Part shown: positions 9,151 through 16,646 of the stretch, piece by piece
Numbering within the stretch: the stretch's first letter is position 1
Layout of the letters: every line of letters starts with the position of its first letter
NCBI RefSeq assembly: GCF_014697025.1
Contig: NZ_JACJRC010000006.1
Location: 124,001 to 188,000 of the forward strand
Length of the DNA: 64,000 nt
Direction of reading: 5' to 3'
DNA from: Alkalinema sp. FACHB-956
GTDB lineage: Bacteria; Cyanobacteriota; Cyanobacteriia; Leptolyngbyales; Leptolyngbyaceae
Notes under the pieces: model-generated
Told to the model about the DNA's origin: nothing
Seen by the model: the letters and a program-made list of their open reading frames with translations, nothing else
The model's database searches: none
Made by a program: the position numbers and the translations under genes

Positions 9151-10059
9151 TTAAACCCGCGATCGTCGTGCTTGGATGAGAAATGCATTGGCCCGATCGT
9201 AGTCTGGCCGTTCGGGTAGCTGGGTTTGGCGAAAGGCCCGATCAAATTCCCCATGCAATTGTAACCGCCATGCATTGACAGCATCCCAGGACATTTGCTG
9301 GTATTTAATCGCCAACAATGCCTCCCGGTGATCGGCCACTTGCACCGGAACAAAACCTTCTCGCAGAATCGTAATGCCTGAAAGCAGCAGTCGGATTAAA
9401 TGCATGGCATGTTTAGGCCGCACCATTCCTTGATTACGTAAGTCCTGTTCCATCTTTTTAAATTGGGACAGAACGTAGCTATTGTAGGTTTGGTAAATCA
9501 GTTGCGAAAGAAAGATCGATCGCATTTCCAACAACTCTGCGGCGATCGGGTTACAGGTTTCAACCAGGGGAGAGTATAAACACTCCAATACATTGGGATT
9601 AGCTTTGAGGGCGAGAACTAGAAACTTTTGCAATTCCCAATAGCATTCCTCATTCGCTTTGTTTTCCAATTGTTCTGGCACACCATACATGGCCCAGTGC
9701 AAATCGGCAGGGGGGAGATAAATTCCCCGGCGATCGACATCAGAAGCCTCATCATCCAAACCGTAGGCGCGGGAACCGATGATACAGCGATAAATCACAA
9801 ATTGCATCAGGTCGGAGTCAGCAACGCGATCAGTCATGCCTACGGATTGAAATTGTTTGCGAATGCTAAATTCATGGCGTTTCAGATTGATTTCTGCACC
9901 GGTGGGTAATTTGATGCGATAGGTATGGTTGCCATCGGTCGGGACTTGGGTGATGACGCCGACTGTCCCCCGGAGGCAATGGTTGGCAATGGCAACTTGG
10001 CTAACCACTTGAGTTCCCGCTGGAACAATGAGGGTTACACCTGTCAGGTTTTGGGTCAT
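9151..10059 (-). CDS. RlaP-type nucleotidyltransferase with N-terminal beta domain
   Basis: Second PF10127-like nucleotidyltransferase, 302 residues. The first ~75 residues form a small beta-rich domain (VPAGTQVVSQ...GVITQVP...YRIKLPTG) resembling SH3-like folds, followed by the catalytic block IGSRAYGLDDEASDVDRRG near residue 94 and a helical C-terminal half with RPKHAMHLIRLLLSG. GGAGG lies ahead of the start. It is the promoter-proximal partner of the shorter homologue at 8353-9114. The two proteins share the catalytic pattern but differ in domain content, so they are probably not a recent duplication. Confidence 0.82.
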   Translation of the reverse strand: MTQNLTGVTLIVPAGTQVVSQVAIANHCLRGTVGVITQVPTDGNHTYRIKLPTGAEINLKRHEFSIRKQFQSVGMTDRVADSDLMQFVIYRCIIGSRAYGLDDEASDVDRRGIYLPPADLHWAMYGVPEQLENKANEECYWELQKFLVLALKANPNVLECLYSPLVETCNPIAAELLEMRSIFLSQLIYQTYNSYVLSQFKKMEQDLRNQGMVRPKHAMHLIRLLLSGITILREGFVPVQVADHREALLAIKYQQMSWDAVNAWRLQLHGEFDRAFRQTQLPERPDYDRANAFLIQARRSRV

Positions 10060-10118
10060 AGGCGAGTACCTCCGCTGACTGTTTCGTAATTGAGTTAGTA
10101 ATTGGGTGCGTCATTGGG

Positions 10119-10625
10119 CTAGTAATCAGGTTGGTCAGGGGGTAGATGGATGCTCTCTAGGACAATATACAGCTGCGATCGACGATTTTCCGTTGAATTT
10201 TCCAGCATTTCCAGGCGACCAATCACTTCAACTTGTTTTTGATCGTATTGCTGCGCTTCTTTTTCCGATCGCAGTGATTGTTTTAGCATTGGAGAATTGA
10301 TTGCAATGTCTGTGCCATCTTGCAGCATGATTTTTGCAGTGATGTAATCACCTTTAAATCCCACAATCCCGGTATTCATGGGATTCGGTTTGCGGCGAGT
10401 TGCGATATATTGCCCGATCAGTTTGACCCGTTGCTGTTGATATTGTTCAACTTCAGCACGGGTGTGGATGGTGGGGAGTTGGTCTGGCGTCTGGAGCACG
10501 TTGCTAGGGATGCTGGGAGGAGATGGAGGTTGGGGCCGATCGGTCATTTCTGCCGCCGGGGTGGGGAGTGGGGACAGGGTGAGCGCGATCGTGACAAGAC
10601 TGAGGATCGGGTGGGGCTTGAACAT
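10119..10625 (-). CDS. Secreted protein of unknown function, possibly OB-fold
   Basis: Not recognised. Starting at the ATG at 10625 gives a clean signal peptide (MFKPHPILSLVTIALTLSPL then PTPAAE), a short Pro/Ser linker and a ~110-residue beta-rich domain with the pattern VKLIGQYIATR...ITAKIMLQDGTDIAI...VEVIGRLEM, reminiscent of an OB-fold. A longer reading from 10694 has no signal-like start. It is on the same strand as the RlaP pair and 60 bases upstream of it, but its export argues against a joint function. Confidence 0.6.
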   Translation of the reverse strand: MFKPHPILSLVTIALTLSPLPTPAAEMTDRPQPPSPPSIPSNVLQTPDQLPTIHTRAEVEQYQQQRVKLIGQYIATRRKPNPMNTGIVGFKGDYITAKIMLQDGTDIAINSPMLKQSLRSEKEAQQYDQKQVEVIGRLEMLENSTENRRSQLYIVLESIHLPPDQPDY

Positions 10626-10916
10626 ATCAACGAGGGACGGCTGGGCAAGGTTGGACTGATTTCCTTTAGGCTCCACGATCGGGAAGTTATGCACGATCTT
10701 TCAGTCCGAGTCTCCGCTTGGGGAACGCATGGTTGCAACCAAGGTTTTGCCTACGTTGCGAGAATTCGGAATTGGTTTTGTTCCCTACTGTCCTCTGGGT
10801 CGAGGATTGCTAACAGGACGAGTCAAACGGGCTGAAGCATTTGAAAATGACGACTAACGCTGAGTGAAATCAAGGCTCCCCTTCTTGAAACGTGAAAAAA
10901 CTAAGATGCCACTCAA

Positions 10917-11576
10917 TTACCAAGGATTCGCAGGTGGCTGGTCATTGATCCATACCCAATAGCGCCTATTATCAATACATTGTGAAGGCGGAATCTCTGC
11001 CCAAAAATCCCAACCAGCCCAACCTGCTTCCTGATCGCCATCATGAAACTCTGCCATCCTAAAACCATCTTCTTTCCAAGTTTTTAAGCCTGCCAAGCGA
11101 CACCGTTCATTGGCGATTTCGAGGGAAGTGAGTTCTGAGCCTTTGACTTTGGGAATAATCACTACTCTTGCACCAGACCAAGAACCCCGTAATGCGCCAC
11201 CAGGAGTTTTTGTTGTTGGGGGTAGCTCTGAAGGTAAAGGTAGATTGAGTTTCTTAAGGCAGAGAAGTGCGCGAGATTCTTGAATATTAGTATCACCTTG
11301 ATATGGATCGGTTAATTGATCAGAACCAAATAAAACATAACGCTTTTGACCAGTATCAAAACTTTGTAAAACCCGCCAAGTCATTGCTTTCTGTTCAACA
11401 GCTTTCTCAGAAAAACTGACTTGTGCTGGTGACAACGGAGTCACAGTTTTTTCCTGAGAAGCCATTACCGCACCTTTTTGAGCAGGATTAGCTGAATTTC
11501 CTTGAGAAGAAGGATAGCTACAAGTAATTACTTGTGTGAACAATAAACAGAATGAAATCAATTGATAAAAACGCAT
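10917..11576 (-). CDS. Exported hypothetical protein
   Basis: Not recognised. The N terminus (MRFYQLISFCLLFTQVITCS) is a signal peptide and could be a lipoprotein signal, although VITC is a poor lipobox. The mature part has paired Cys residues (LLCLKK, ERCRLAG, SQCIDN) and a Trp-rich C-terminal half. The gene and its flanks are poorer in CGATCG than most of the window. It lies immediately downstream of the integron-like cassette on the same strand, outside its boundary. Confidence 0.55.
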   Translation of the reverse strand: MRFYQLISFCLLFTQVITCSYPSSQGNSANPAQKGAVMASQEKTVTPLSPAQVSFSEKAVEQKAMTWRVLQSFDTGQKRYVLFGSDQLTDPYQGDTNIQESRALLCLKKLNLPLPSELPPTTKTPGGALRGSWSGARVVIIPKVKGSELTSLEIANERCRLAGLKTWKEDGFRMAEFHDGDQEAGWAGWDFWAEIPPSQCIDNRRYWVWINDQPPANPW

Positions 11577-11623
11577 GTAAAAAAACTTTCCTTTCGCTCT
11601 TACCTTAAATCAAAAACGTAGAA

Positions 11624-11690
11624 CGTTCGAGCTCAGCTGTCGGGCTTACAGCGCATGCCGTAGCGGGTCAGCTTGAGCGAGGGGTTAGGC
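11624..11690 (-). other. attC-like recombination site
   Basis: Minus-strand outer box GCCTAAC (11690-11684) follows two bases after the stop codon of the HXXEE gene. The inner arms TCGCTCAAGCTGAC and, on the other side, the complement of ACAGCTGAGCTCGA pair with one or two unpaired bases, as in attC bottom-strand hairpins. The far box is AACGTT. In one frame this site reads NPSLKLTRYGMRCKP, a peptide I know as a recurrent mistranslation of attC sites. Confidence 0.72.
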
Positions 11691-11691
11691 G

Positions 11692-12282
11692 TCACTGAGC
11701 GCTTATCGACTGTTGGCGTTGGAGGTCGCGGACTCTGCGCTGCACATGGAGCAGTATTGCCAGATGAATTAGGACAGCCGATGTCACTCCCGCAGCATGG
11801 TGCAAGAGCGTGGCAGATTGGGTGTGATGGACGAGCCAAAGGGTGTAGCATCCCAAAGGCAAGAAGAGAAGGAGTGCGGTGCCGAGGCCAGGGTTATACC
11901 GGCGAAAAAGTATGGCATGTGCGATGTGAACGAATGCGTTGACCAGAACGAGGTAGACGGCAACCAAGCACCAACCAGGATGTGCTGCACTCGCAGCGTA
12001 AAGAGCAGCCGTGATCACCAACCACACACCAGGCACATTTGTGACGAAGACTGCGGTTTTGGATAGCGCGTCGTGTCCCTGGCAGATCGTCTGGTTGAAG
12101 AACGTTCTAAACCGATCCTGATCATGTTCCTCGAGTTGATGGATCATGTAGATGGGCAGATGCAGGAACGTTGCTAGCATCAGCATTGACCAGTTCCTTG
12201 CTAGAAGCGGAGAAAGCAGCAAAAGAAGTATGGCTGCTAATGCCCCGCCATAGACCCAGAATGAAACAAGGCGGTTGAGCAT
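11692..12282 (-). CDS. HXXEE domain membrane protein (cassette gene)
   Basis: Polytopic membrane protein of the HXXEE family, function unknown. The signature HQLEEH lies near residue 43 in the cassette-start protein, and five to six hydrophobic segments are visible (for example VYGGALAAILLLLL, the VFVTNVPGVWLVITAALY stretch and ALLLFLPLGCYTLWLV). Start chosen at 12282 (MLNRLVSFW) with AAGG eight bases upstream; a longer reading runs across the cassette boundary and is rejected. The gene fills the cassette, which has no recognisable promoter of its own, so expression would depend on outside transcription. Confidence 0.78.
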   Translation of the reverse strand: MLNRLVSFWVYGGALAAILLLLLSPLLARNWSMLMLATFLHLPIYMIHQLEEHDQDRFRTFFNQTICQGHDALSKTAVFVTNVPGVWLVITAALYAASAAHPGWCLVAVYLVLVNAFVHIAHAILFRRYNPGLGTALLLFLPLGCYTLWLVHHTQSATLLHHAAGVTSAVLIHLAILLHVQRRVRDLQRQQSISAQ

Positions 12283-12308
12283 GAATGTGCCTTGGTTGGG
12301 ACACCTAA

Positions 12309-12841
12309 CGCAAAGTTTACCTGCTACGAGTTGACTTTGCTGAAACCAGTTTAGCATTGCCAGTCAGGTGCGACGATCGGTCACACTAGGCCAATGATAA
12401 AGTCTTTCTAGATTTTTGCCGAAAAACGACTGCCCACGAAACAATCTGAAAAGCCGATCGAACTTTGCATCACACAAATGAGGGAGAAAATGCACGATCG
12501 CTCTCAATGACCACTATCGCTGCTTCCGTGGACGGGTTTCTGGGGCAATGAGCCAGTTACTTTTGCTGAAATCTCGATCGATCGAAGGCTGGGAAAATGA
12601 ACAGATTAATGTCGCGAAAGCCTCGATCGATGAGTCCGCGTCGAATTTATAAAAGCAATGGTGACGAGATCAATAAGGTGTTTATGATAATCACAATTCT
12701 GAACCGTGAACTGAAATACTGGAAATACGAAGACTGGGATGGCTCTTTTCTCTCTGTGCAGTCAGTATAACGTTTGGTCCCAAACGCTTTCCCATTCAAC
12801 GTACATGAAAAAAACGTAATGGGGCATCAAGTGCATGCTAT
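12309..12841. other. Intergenic region, no gene seen
   Basis: About 530 bases without a supported gene. CGATCG motifs reappear here (for example near 12372), in contrast to the cassette interior. No clear terminator or structured element was recognised. Confidence 0.4.
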
Positions 12842-13177
12842 TTATAGATGACGCTCTAGTCGTACGTGCTTAGAGACTTTGGATTCTAGCAGCCTAATTA
12901 AAGCTGGGTCCATTCTTTGGTAATGATCTGGGATGTCTAAGCAGACCAATTTTTTGCCCTTCAGCAATGACTTGAACTTCTTCGACACCTGATTACGGTG
13001 ATACGGTTCCATAACGAAAATAATATCGGCCCACTCAATCAGATCTCCACTGAGCGGCGTCGCCGAATCGCGATTGGTTCCACAGCCAATTGCCTCGATT
13101 CCCTTGTACTGACTAAAGACCTCTTCCCCCGTTGGACTTCTCAATTGATTGGCACTACAAACAAAAAGCAGATTCAT
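12842..13177 (-). CDS. Low-molecular-weight protein tyrosine phosphatase-like protein
   Basis: Short (111-residue) member of the LMW-PTP/arsenate-reductase-like fold. The P-loop is at the very N terminus: CSANQLRSPT fits C-x5-R-S/T with the nucleophilic cysteine at residue 7. WADIIFVME and the acidic DIPDHYQRMDP loop match a compact cyanobacterial/proteobacterial subgroup annotated as phosphatase. The substrate is unknown. It shares its strand with the small gene at 13278 about 100 bases upstream, a hairpin lying between them. Confidence 0.8.
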   Translation of the reverse strand: MNLLFVCSANQLRSPTGEEVFSQYKGIEAIGCGTNRDSATPLSGDLIEWADIIFVMEPYHRNQVSKKFKSLLKGKKLVCLDIPDHYQRMDPALIRLLESKVSKHVRLERHL

Positions 13178-13221
13178 GTTTTATACACAACCTTTCTAGT
13201 CATCATAAAGCTTGTAACAGC

Positions 13222-13264
13222 GGTGTCCGCAGTCCACTCGACCCCAGCAAACCTGCGGGACACC
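13222..13264 (-). terminator. Hairpin between the small paralogous gene and the phosphatase gene
   Basis: GGTGTCC-GCAG (13222-13232) pairs with CTGCGGGACACC (13253-13264), leaving one bulged base. There is no T-run after it on the minus strand, so it may act as an attenuator or mRNA-stabilising stem rather than a classical terminator. Confidence 0.45.
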
Positions 13265-13277
13265 TACGCCTCAGCCT

Positions 13278-13493
13278 TTACCAACGCCGCTGTAACACAC
13301 TCACCCATTCCCCTTCCACACCGGGTACAGGCATGGGTTTTCCCCAATACACCCTGTCTACAAATCCGATCGAATGCAATCGGTTAATGATTGACTCTAC
13401 CGTTTCCTTAGTACCGAAAAGCTGTAACCGATAGTATGGATGCAACTGTTCGATCGAGTGATCGCCGCGATCGCTAGAACCTGTAAAACACAT
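13278..13493 (-). CDS. Small protein, paralogue 1 of the duplicated leader/gene unit
   Basis: 71 residues, family not recognised. It begins MCFTGSSDRGD and shares a pattern with the protein at 49524-49742: GSSDRxD, an L-x-L-x-G-x-K-E stretch, INxxH, DRxxW, PM and a final S-x-L-x-R-x-R. The hydrophobic pattern suggests two beta strands flanking a helix. The ATG at 13493 is preceded by AAGGAG, so I discard the longer in-frame reading from 13625, which runs through a hairpin repeat. Upstream lies a conserved leader with its own short ORF; the same arrangement occurs at the second locus. Confidence 0.65.
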   Translation of the reverse strand: MCFTGSSDRGDHSIEQLHPYYRLQLFGTKETVESIINRLHSIGFVDRVYWGKPMPVPGVEGEWVSVLQRRW

Positions 13494-13527
13494 ATTGAGC
13501 TTCTCCTTGTAGTGAATCCCATCCCCA

Positions 13528-13656
13528 CTACAATCTTGCTGTCTTCTCCTGCGGGAGAAGGGCCGGGGATGAGGGCGGAAGAAAGCCCAAAAATTTAGAG
13601 CCACCCCGTTTGACATCACAAACAAGAGTGGCTCGGTCAGATGTTAAAATCCTCAT
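13528..13656 (-). CDS. Putative leader peptide, locus 1 (42 codons)
   Basis: AAGGAGG, then four bases, then ATG: an unusually strong ribosome-binding site for a very short frame. The first 26 residues (MRILTSDRATLVCDVKRGGS then KFLGFL) are conserved at locus 2 with one change (S to F at residue 6); after that the frame runs into an inserted hairpin repeat and stops at TAG. The nucleotide sequence is almost unchanged between loci, so conservation may reflect RNA structure as much as peptide. Confidence 0.45.
   Translation of the reverse strand: MRILTSDRATLVCDVKRGGSKFLGFLPPSSPALLPQEKTARL
13543..13560. repeat. Short palindromic hairpin element
   Basis: CTTCTCC-tgcg-GGAGAAG forms a 7-bp stem. 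It sits within a segment of about 60 bases that interrupts locus 1 between leader ORF and ribosome-binding site and is absent from locus 2. It looks like a dispersed intergenic palindrome of the kind common in filamentous cyanobacteria. Confidence 0.6.
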
Positions 13657-13830
13657 CAAGCCTCCTTGCTGCTGTTTTCAGCGAGGGGGAATAGCTACCC
13701 ATAGTTGTTGGCGCAATTGTGGGTAGTGCCCTAAATTTTTAGGATCCCGACGACCCCATGCTTCATGCCATATCGTCAATCGTTAGGCCAATTGAAAGAA
13801 GGATGTTCATGGAACCGTCATGGAAGACAA
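13598..13830 (-). promoter_or_regulatory. Conserved structured leader, copy 1
   Basis: Closely matches 49789-50000. Two hairpins are visible. The first, 13598-13634, has outer stem GAGCCAC/GTGGCTC and inner stem GTTTG/CAAAC and lies inside the leader ORF. The second, 13695-13726, has stem CTACCCA/TGGGTAG with a variable apical part. A further conserved block with CTAAAAATTTAG lies upstream at about 13733. The strand is inferred from the leader ORF and the downstream gene. Candidate cis-acting RNA that may control the small gene; it matches no riboswitch consensus I know. Confidence 0.6.
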
Positions 13831-13969
13831 CCTTACGAAGAAACCTATCTCCAAGTCAACCGTAATCGGGCAAAAAAATATTAACCTTCTGTTGTCCGTA
13901 GAATTTTAGTACAAACTCTCTAATTGTCCTCTGCCCCCAGGCAAACAGTCGAATCCAAACTCCCTGCAA

Positions 13970-14560
13970 TCACACCTCATCGGTAAACATTTCCACCGCC
14001 AACTCAAACCCCGGCAAAACCGATTCCCCCGACAACACCGTCGGCAACGATCGCACCTCCACCGCAGCCCCCAACCGATAAATTTCCACCTGCTGCTCCT
14101 GGGGATTAATTAACCAACCCAACCTCACCCCACTCGCCAAATATTCCGCCATCTTCTCCCGCAACAACCCCACATCATCCGTCCGCGATCGCAGTTCAAT
14201 TACAAAATCCGGCGCGATCGGTGGAAATTTTTGCCGTTGTTCCGGCGTCAATGCCTGCCAGCGTGATAACTCCACCCAAGCCGCATCGGGAGACCGATCG
14301 CCCCCACCCGGCAACTTAAACAACGTCGAAGAACTAAACACCTTCCCCAACTTCGTTTGACGGTTCCACACCCCCAAATCGATAATGTAATCTGCCTCTC
14401 GGTTGCCGCTATCGCCGCCGACGGGTGACATAACAATTAATGCTCCTTGGGCCGTCCGTTCAAGATTCAACACTGGATTCGTCAAACACAACTGATAAAA
14501 CTGCTCATCCGTCAGATGAACATCGGTGAGATCGAGCTGGAGAGGAAGGGTAATTGCCAT
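13970..14560 (-). CDS. Uma2-family (DUF820) endonuclease-like protein
   Basis: Typical full-length Uma2/DUF820 protein of about 196 residues. The family landmarks are in order: LTDEQFYQLCLTNP, LIVMSPVGGDSGNREADYI, SSTLFKLPGGGDRSPDAAWV (carrying the PD of the nuclease core), PDFVIELRS (the E-x-K region) and LGWLINPQEQQVEIYR. Start taken at ATG 14560, with a GTG directly ahead as an alternative. Unrelated in detail to the Uma2 protein at 7503. These proteins are numerous in cyanobacteria and their role is unsettled. Confidence 0.88.
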   Translation of the reverse strand: MAITLPLQLDLTDVHLTDEQFYQLCLTNPVLNLERTAQGALIVMSPVGGDSGNREADYIIDLGVWNRQTKLGKVFSSSTLFKLPGGGDRSPDAAWVELSRWQALTPEQRQKFPPIAPDFVIELRSRTDDVGLLREKMAEYLASGVRLGWLINPQEQQVEIYRLGAAVEVRSLPTVLSGESVLPGFELAVEMFTDEV

Positions 14561-14822
14561 CACTTGCCACCGTCGCGCCCTCTATGGACTCACATTATGG
14601 TCACATTCGCACTTAAATTCCATTATCGCTAGTTTTCTCACCCATGGGGACTTCAGAAACACCGTCCAGTCCCCTGAGCGCCCACCCCCTTCTTGCCCCG
14701 ATCGTCCCTCACCCCACCCCAAAATTTTCCAGAATTCCCCAGAATTGATGTCACCCCTGCGGGACTGGCAAGTATCATAAAGAATCCTTGACGGTGATTT
14801 GGTGCAAAGAGGATTGGCAGCT

Positions 14823-15929
14823 ATGGGATCTCTCATCTTCAAACGCCTACGCAGTGGCCTGAGCCTGTGGGCGCTCTCACTCCTATTACTCCCCCCGATC
14901 GGCCTTGCTGCCCCCACCGATGACCGACGGTCGGTCGCAGACCAGCGCCCCATCATCACCTATCCCCCCGACGCCCCACCCCCCGCCGACAAACCCAACC
15001 CCGTCCCCAAACAACAACCCACCACGATCGACTATCGGGTTCCCGCCCTACTCAGAGACTACAGCGGCTTCCTGTGGGTGGGCACCTGGGGAGGACTGAC
15101 TCAGATTGACCCCAACACAGGCCGGATTCTGGCCCGCGTCTCAATCCCCAACCCCATCACCGGAGCCCTCGCCCAAGACAAAGTAGGACGGATTTGGGTG
15201 GGAACCGCAGAAGGGCTATTTCGCATCGACGCCCGCACCAAAGAAGTCACCGCCCAAAATATCACCCTACCGTCCAACCGTGTTCTCTCCCTGCAATTGG
15301 ATAAACGGGGCTACCTGTGGGTCGGCACCGATCGGGGGCTTGCGCTCATCAGTCCTGACCAAGGGCTCCTCATGACCACCCTACAAGACTTACCCGGCGT
15401 CAGCGCCAACGCTATGACCTTGGACAAAGACGGGCATCTCTGGGTTGGGACGTTAGAAAGCTTGGTGCAGATCAATACCGCCAAGGGCAAAATCATCAAA
15501 ACGGTCGCAGAAATTCCCGGTGGCGTCGTACAGACCGTTGCCGCAGACAACCATGGCTCAATTTGGGCTGGAACCCCCAGTGGCTTGCTAGAAGTCAAAG
15601 CGCAGCCAGGTCGAATACTACGATCGGTCACCCAACTGCGCGGGAAAGAAATTGTATCGCTGCGGTTTGACGAGCGGGGCACCATCTGGGTCGGCAGTGG
15701 CAGTGGGCTATTTCGGCTCAATCCCTACAACGGCAAAATTTTAGGTCAAATTGCCGGGTTGCCCAGCGATCGGGTTTTGATTGTCGTCACCAATACAGGC
15801 AATAAGCTTTGGGCTGGGACGACCGAGGGGCTTGCTTGGGTCAGTATGAAAGATTTTCGGGCTCGCGCCTATGATGCTTTATTTGCCAAGGGATCGACCC
15901 CATCTCCCACCCCCATCCGACTGCGCTAA
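14823..15929 (+). CDS. Exported beta-propeller protein with two-component-regulator-type repeats
   Basis: Signal peptide (basic start, then LWALSLLLLPPIGLAAP), a Pro-rich spacer and about seven propeller blades. Each blade carries a (L/I)W(V/A)GT motif followed by a G-L dipeptide, as in Reg_prop repeats of periplasmic sensor domains, but no kinase or regulator domain follows, so it is a free-standing exported propeller. Start at ATG 14823 is supported by AGAGGA; the upstream TTG is rejected. Binding partner unknown. Confidence 0.78.
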   Translation: MGSLIFKRLRSGLSLWALSLLLLPPIGLAAPTDDRRSVADQRPIITYPPDAPPPADKPNPVPKQQPTTIDYRVPALLRDYSGFLWVGTWGGLTQIDPNTGRILARVSIPNPITGALAQDKVGRIWVGTAEGLFRIDARTKEVTAQNITLPSNRVLSLQLDKRGYLWVGTDRGLALISPDQGLLMTTLQDLPGVSANAMTLDKDGHLWVGTLESLVQINTAKGKIIKTVAEIPGGVVQTVAADNHGSIWAGTPSGLLEVKAQPGRILRSVTQLRGKEIVSLRFDERGTIWVGSGSGLFRLNPYNGKILGQIAGLPSDRVLIVVTNTGNKLWAGTTEGLAWVSMKDFRARAYDALFAKGSTPSPTPIRLR

Positions 15930-16646
15930 ATCGGAACTCGGCCTTGTGCTCCTTCACTTACACTCCCTCAGCGGAGGGATCAAACTGAGCCATACAGCTT
16001 GGATGACAGCGACCTGAGAGCGGGATCGCTCTGCTTTGCAGTGCCCTATGGGTAGAGCTAAACGGATAGGGACTGAACAGATAGGGCTGAACTCCAAATT
16101 CCAAGGGGATCAGAATTCGATCGGGATTCGATCGGGGTTTGATCAGAATTCGATCGGGCGTTCATCCGGCAATTTTTTTAATTATTTTTGATTAGAGATC
16201 ATAAAAAAGTCAGTGATTTGTCTAAATGATCAGTCAATCACTGGGACAGGAGTGACTAGACTTAATCCGAAGAAAATCAAGAAAATCACATTAAAACCGA
16301 ACAAAAGCTTAAAAAAGTGTACCCACAAAGATAGATCTGAATCTCCAACGTGAGTGATCTGAATTGTCAAAAAATATACTTACTACGAGAACCTTTTAAT
16401 ACTAAAGAAATATTTTTCCATCCCATCAGAAGTAGATTGATGCCAGCTAATAATCATTTAACAAATCGCTGAAAGCTTCTCTGAGCAAGCTTTTTCAAGC
16501 TGAATTGCAATTTAATCTCGCAACAATAATAGTAACCCGACAATATTGTTATCATTTCAAAATGGCTTAAATAACTTATAGTGTAGTCAAATTATAATGC
16601 ACTCGAAGCATCGCTTTTTTCTTTCAAAACTTGAATAGAATACCCT
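15930..16646 (+). promoter_or_regulatory. Long AT-rich upstream region of the sucrose-phosphate synthase gene
   Basis: No gene. An 18-base sequence starting GATCAGAATTCGATCGGG occurs at 16108 and again at 16141, with GATCGGG variants between. The right half is strongly AT-rich. TATAATGC near 16592 is a plausible -10 element about 50 bases upstream of the ATG. A 700-base leader suggests elaborate control, as expected for a compatible-solute gene. Confidence 0.4.

Larger units (their letters stand above)
11624..12308 (-). mobile_element. Single integron-type gene cassette at an apparent secondary site
   Basis: Read on the minus strand, the cassette begins G|TTAGGT at 12309/12308, matching the GTTRRRY core, 26 bases before the ATG of an HXXEE gene. 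The gene is followed at once by a palindromic attC-like element that ends AACG|TT at 11624/11623. Joining the flanks restores TTTGCG-TTCTACG, i.e. a GTT triplet, as expected for IntI-type insertion at a GWT secondary site. The 685-base interior contains no CGATCG, which is frequent in the host. No integrase gene is present in the window. Confidence 0.72.

Noticed and set aside
11692-12357. Longer form of the HXXEE protein with 25 extra N-terminal residues
   Set aside because: The extension reads across the cassette boundary into host DNA and lacks a ribosome-binding site.
13598-13830. Glutamine (glnA / downstream-peptide) riboswitch ahead of the small gene
   Set aside because: A cyanobacterial leader before a short gene suggested it, but the characteristic conserved bases of that class are not visible.
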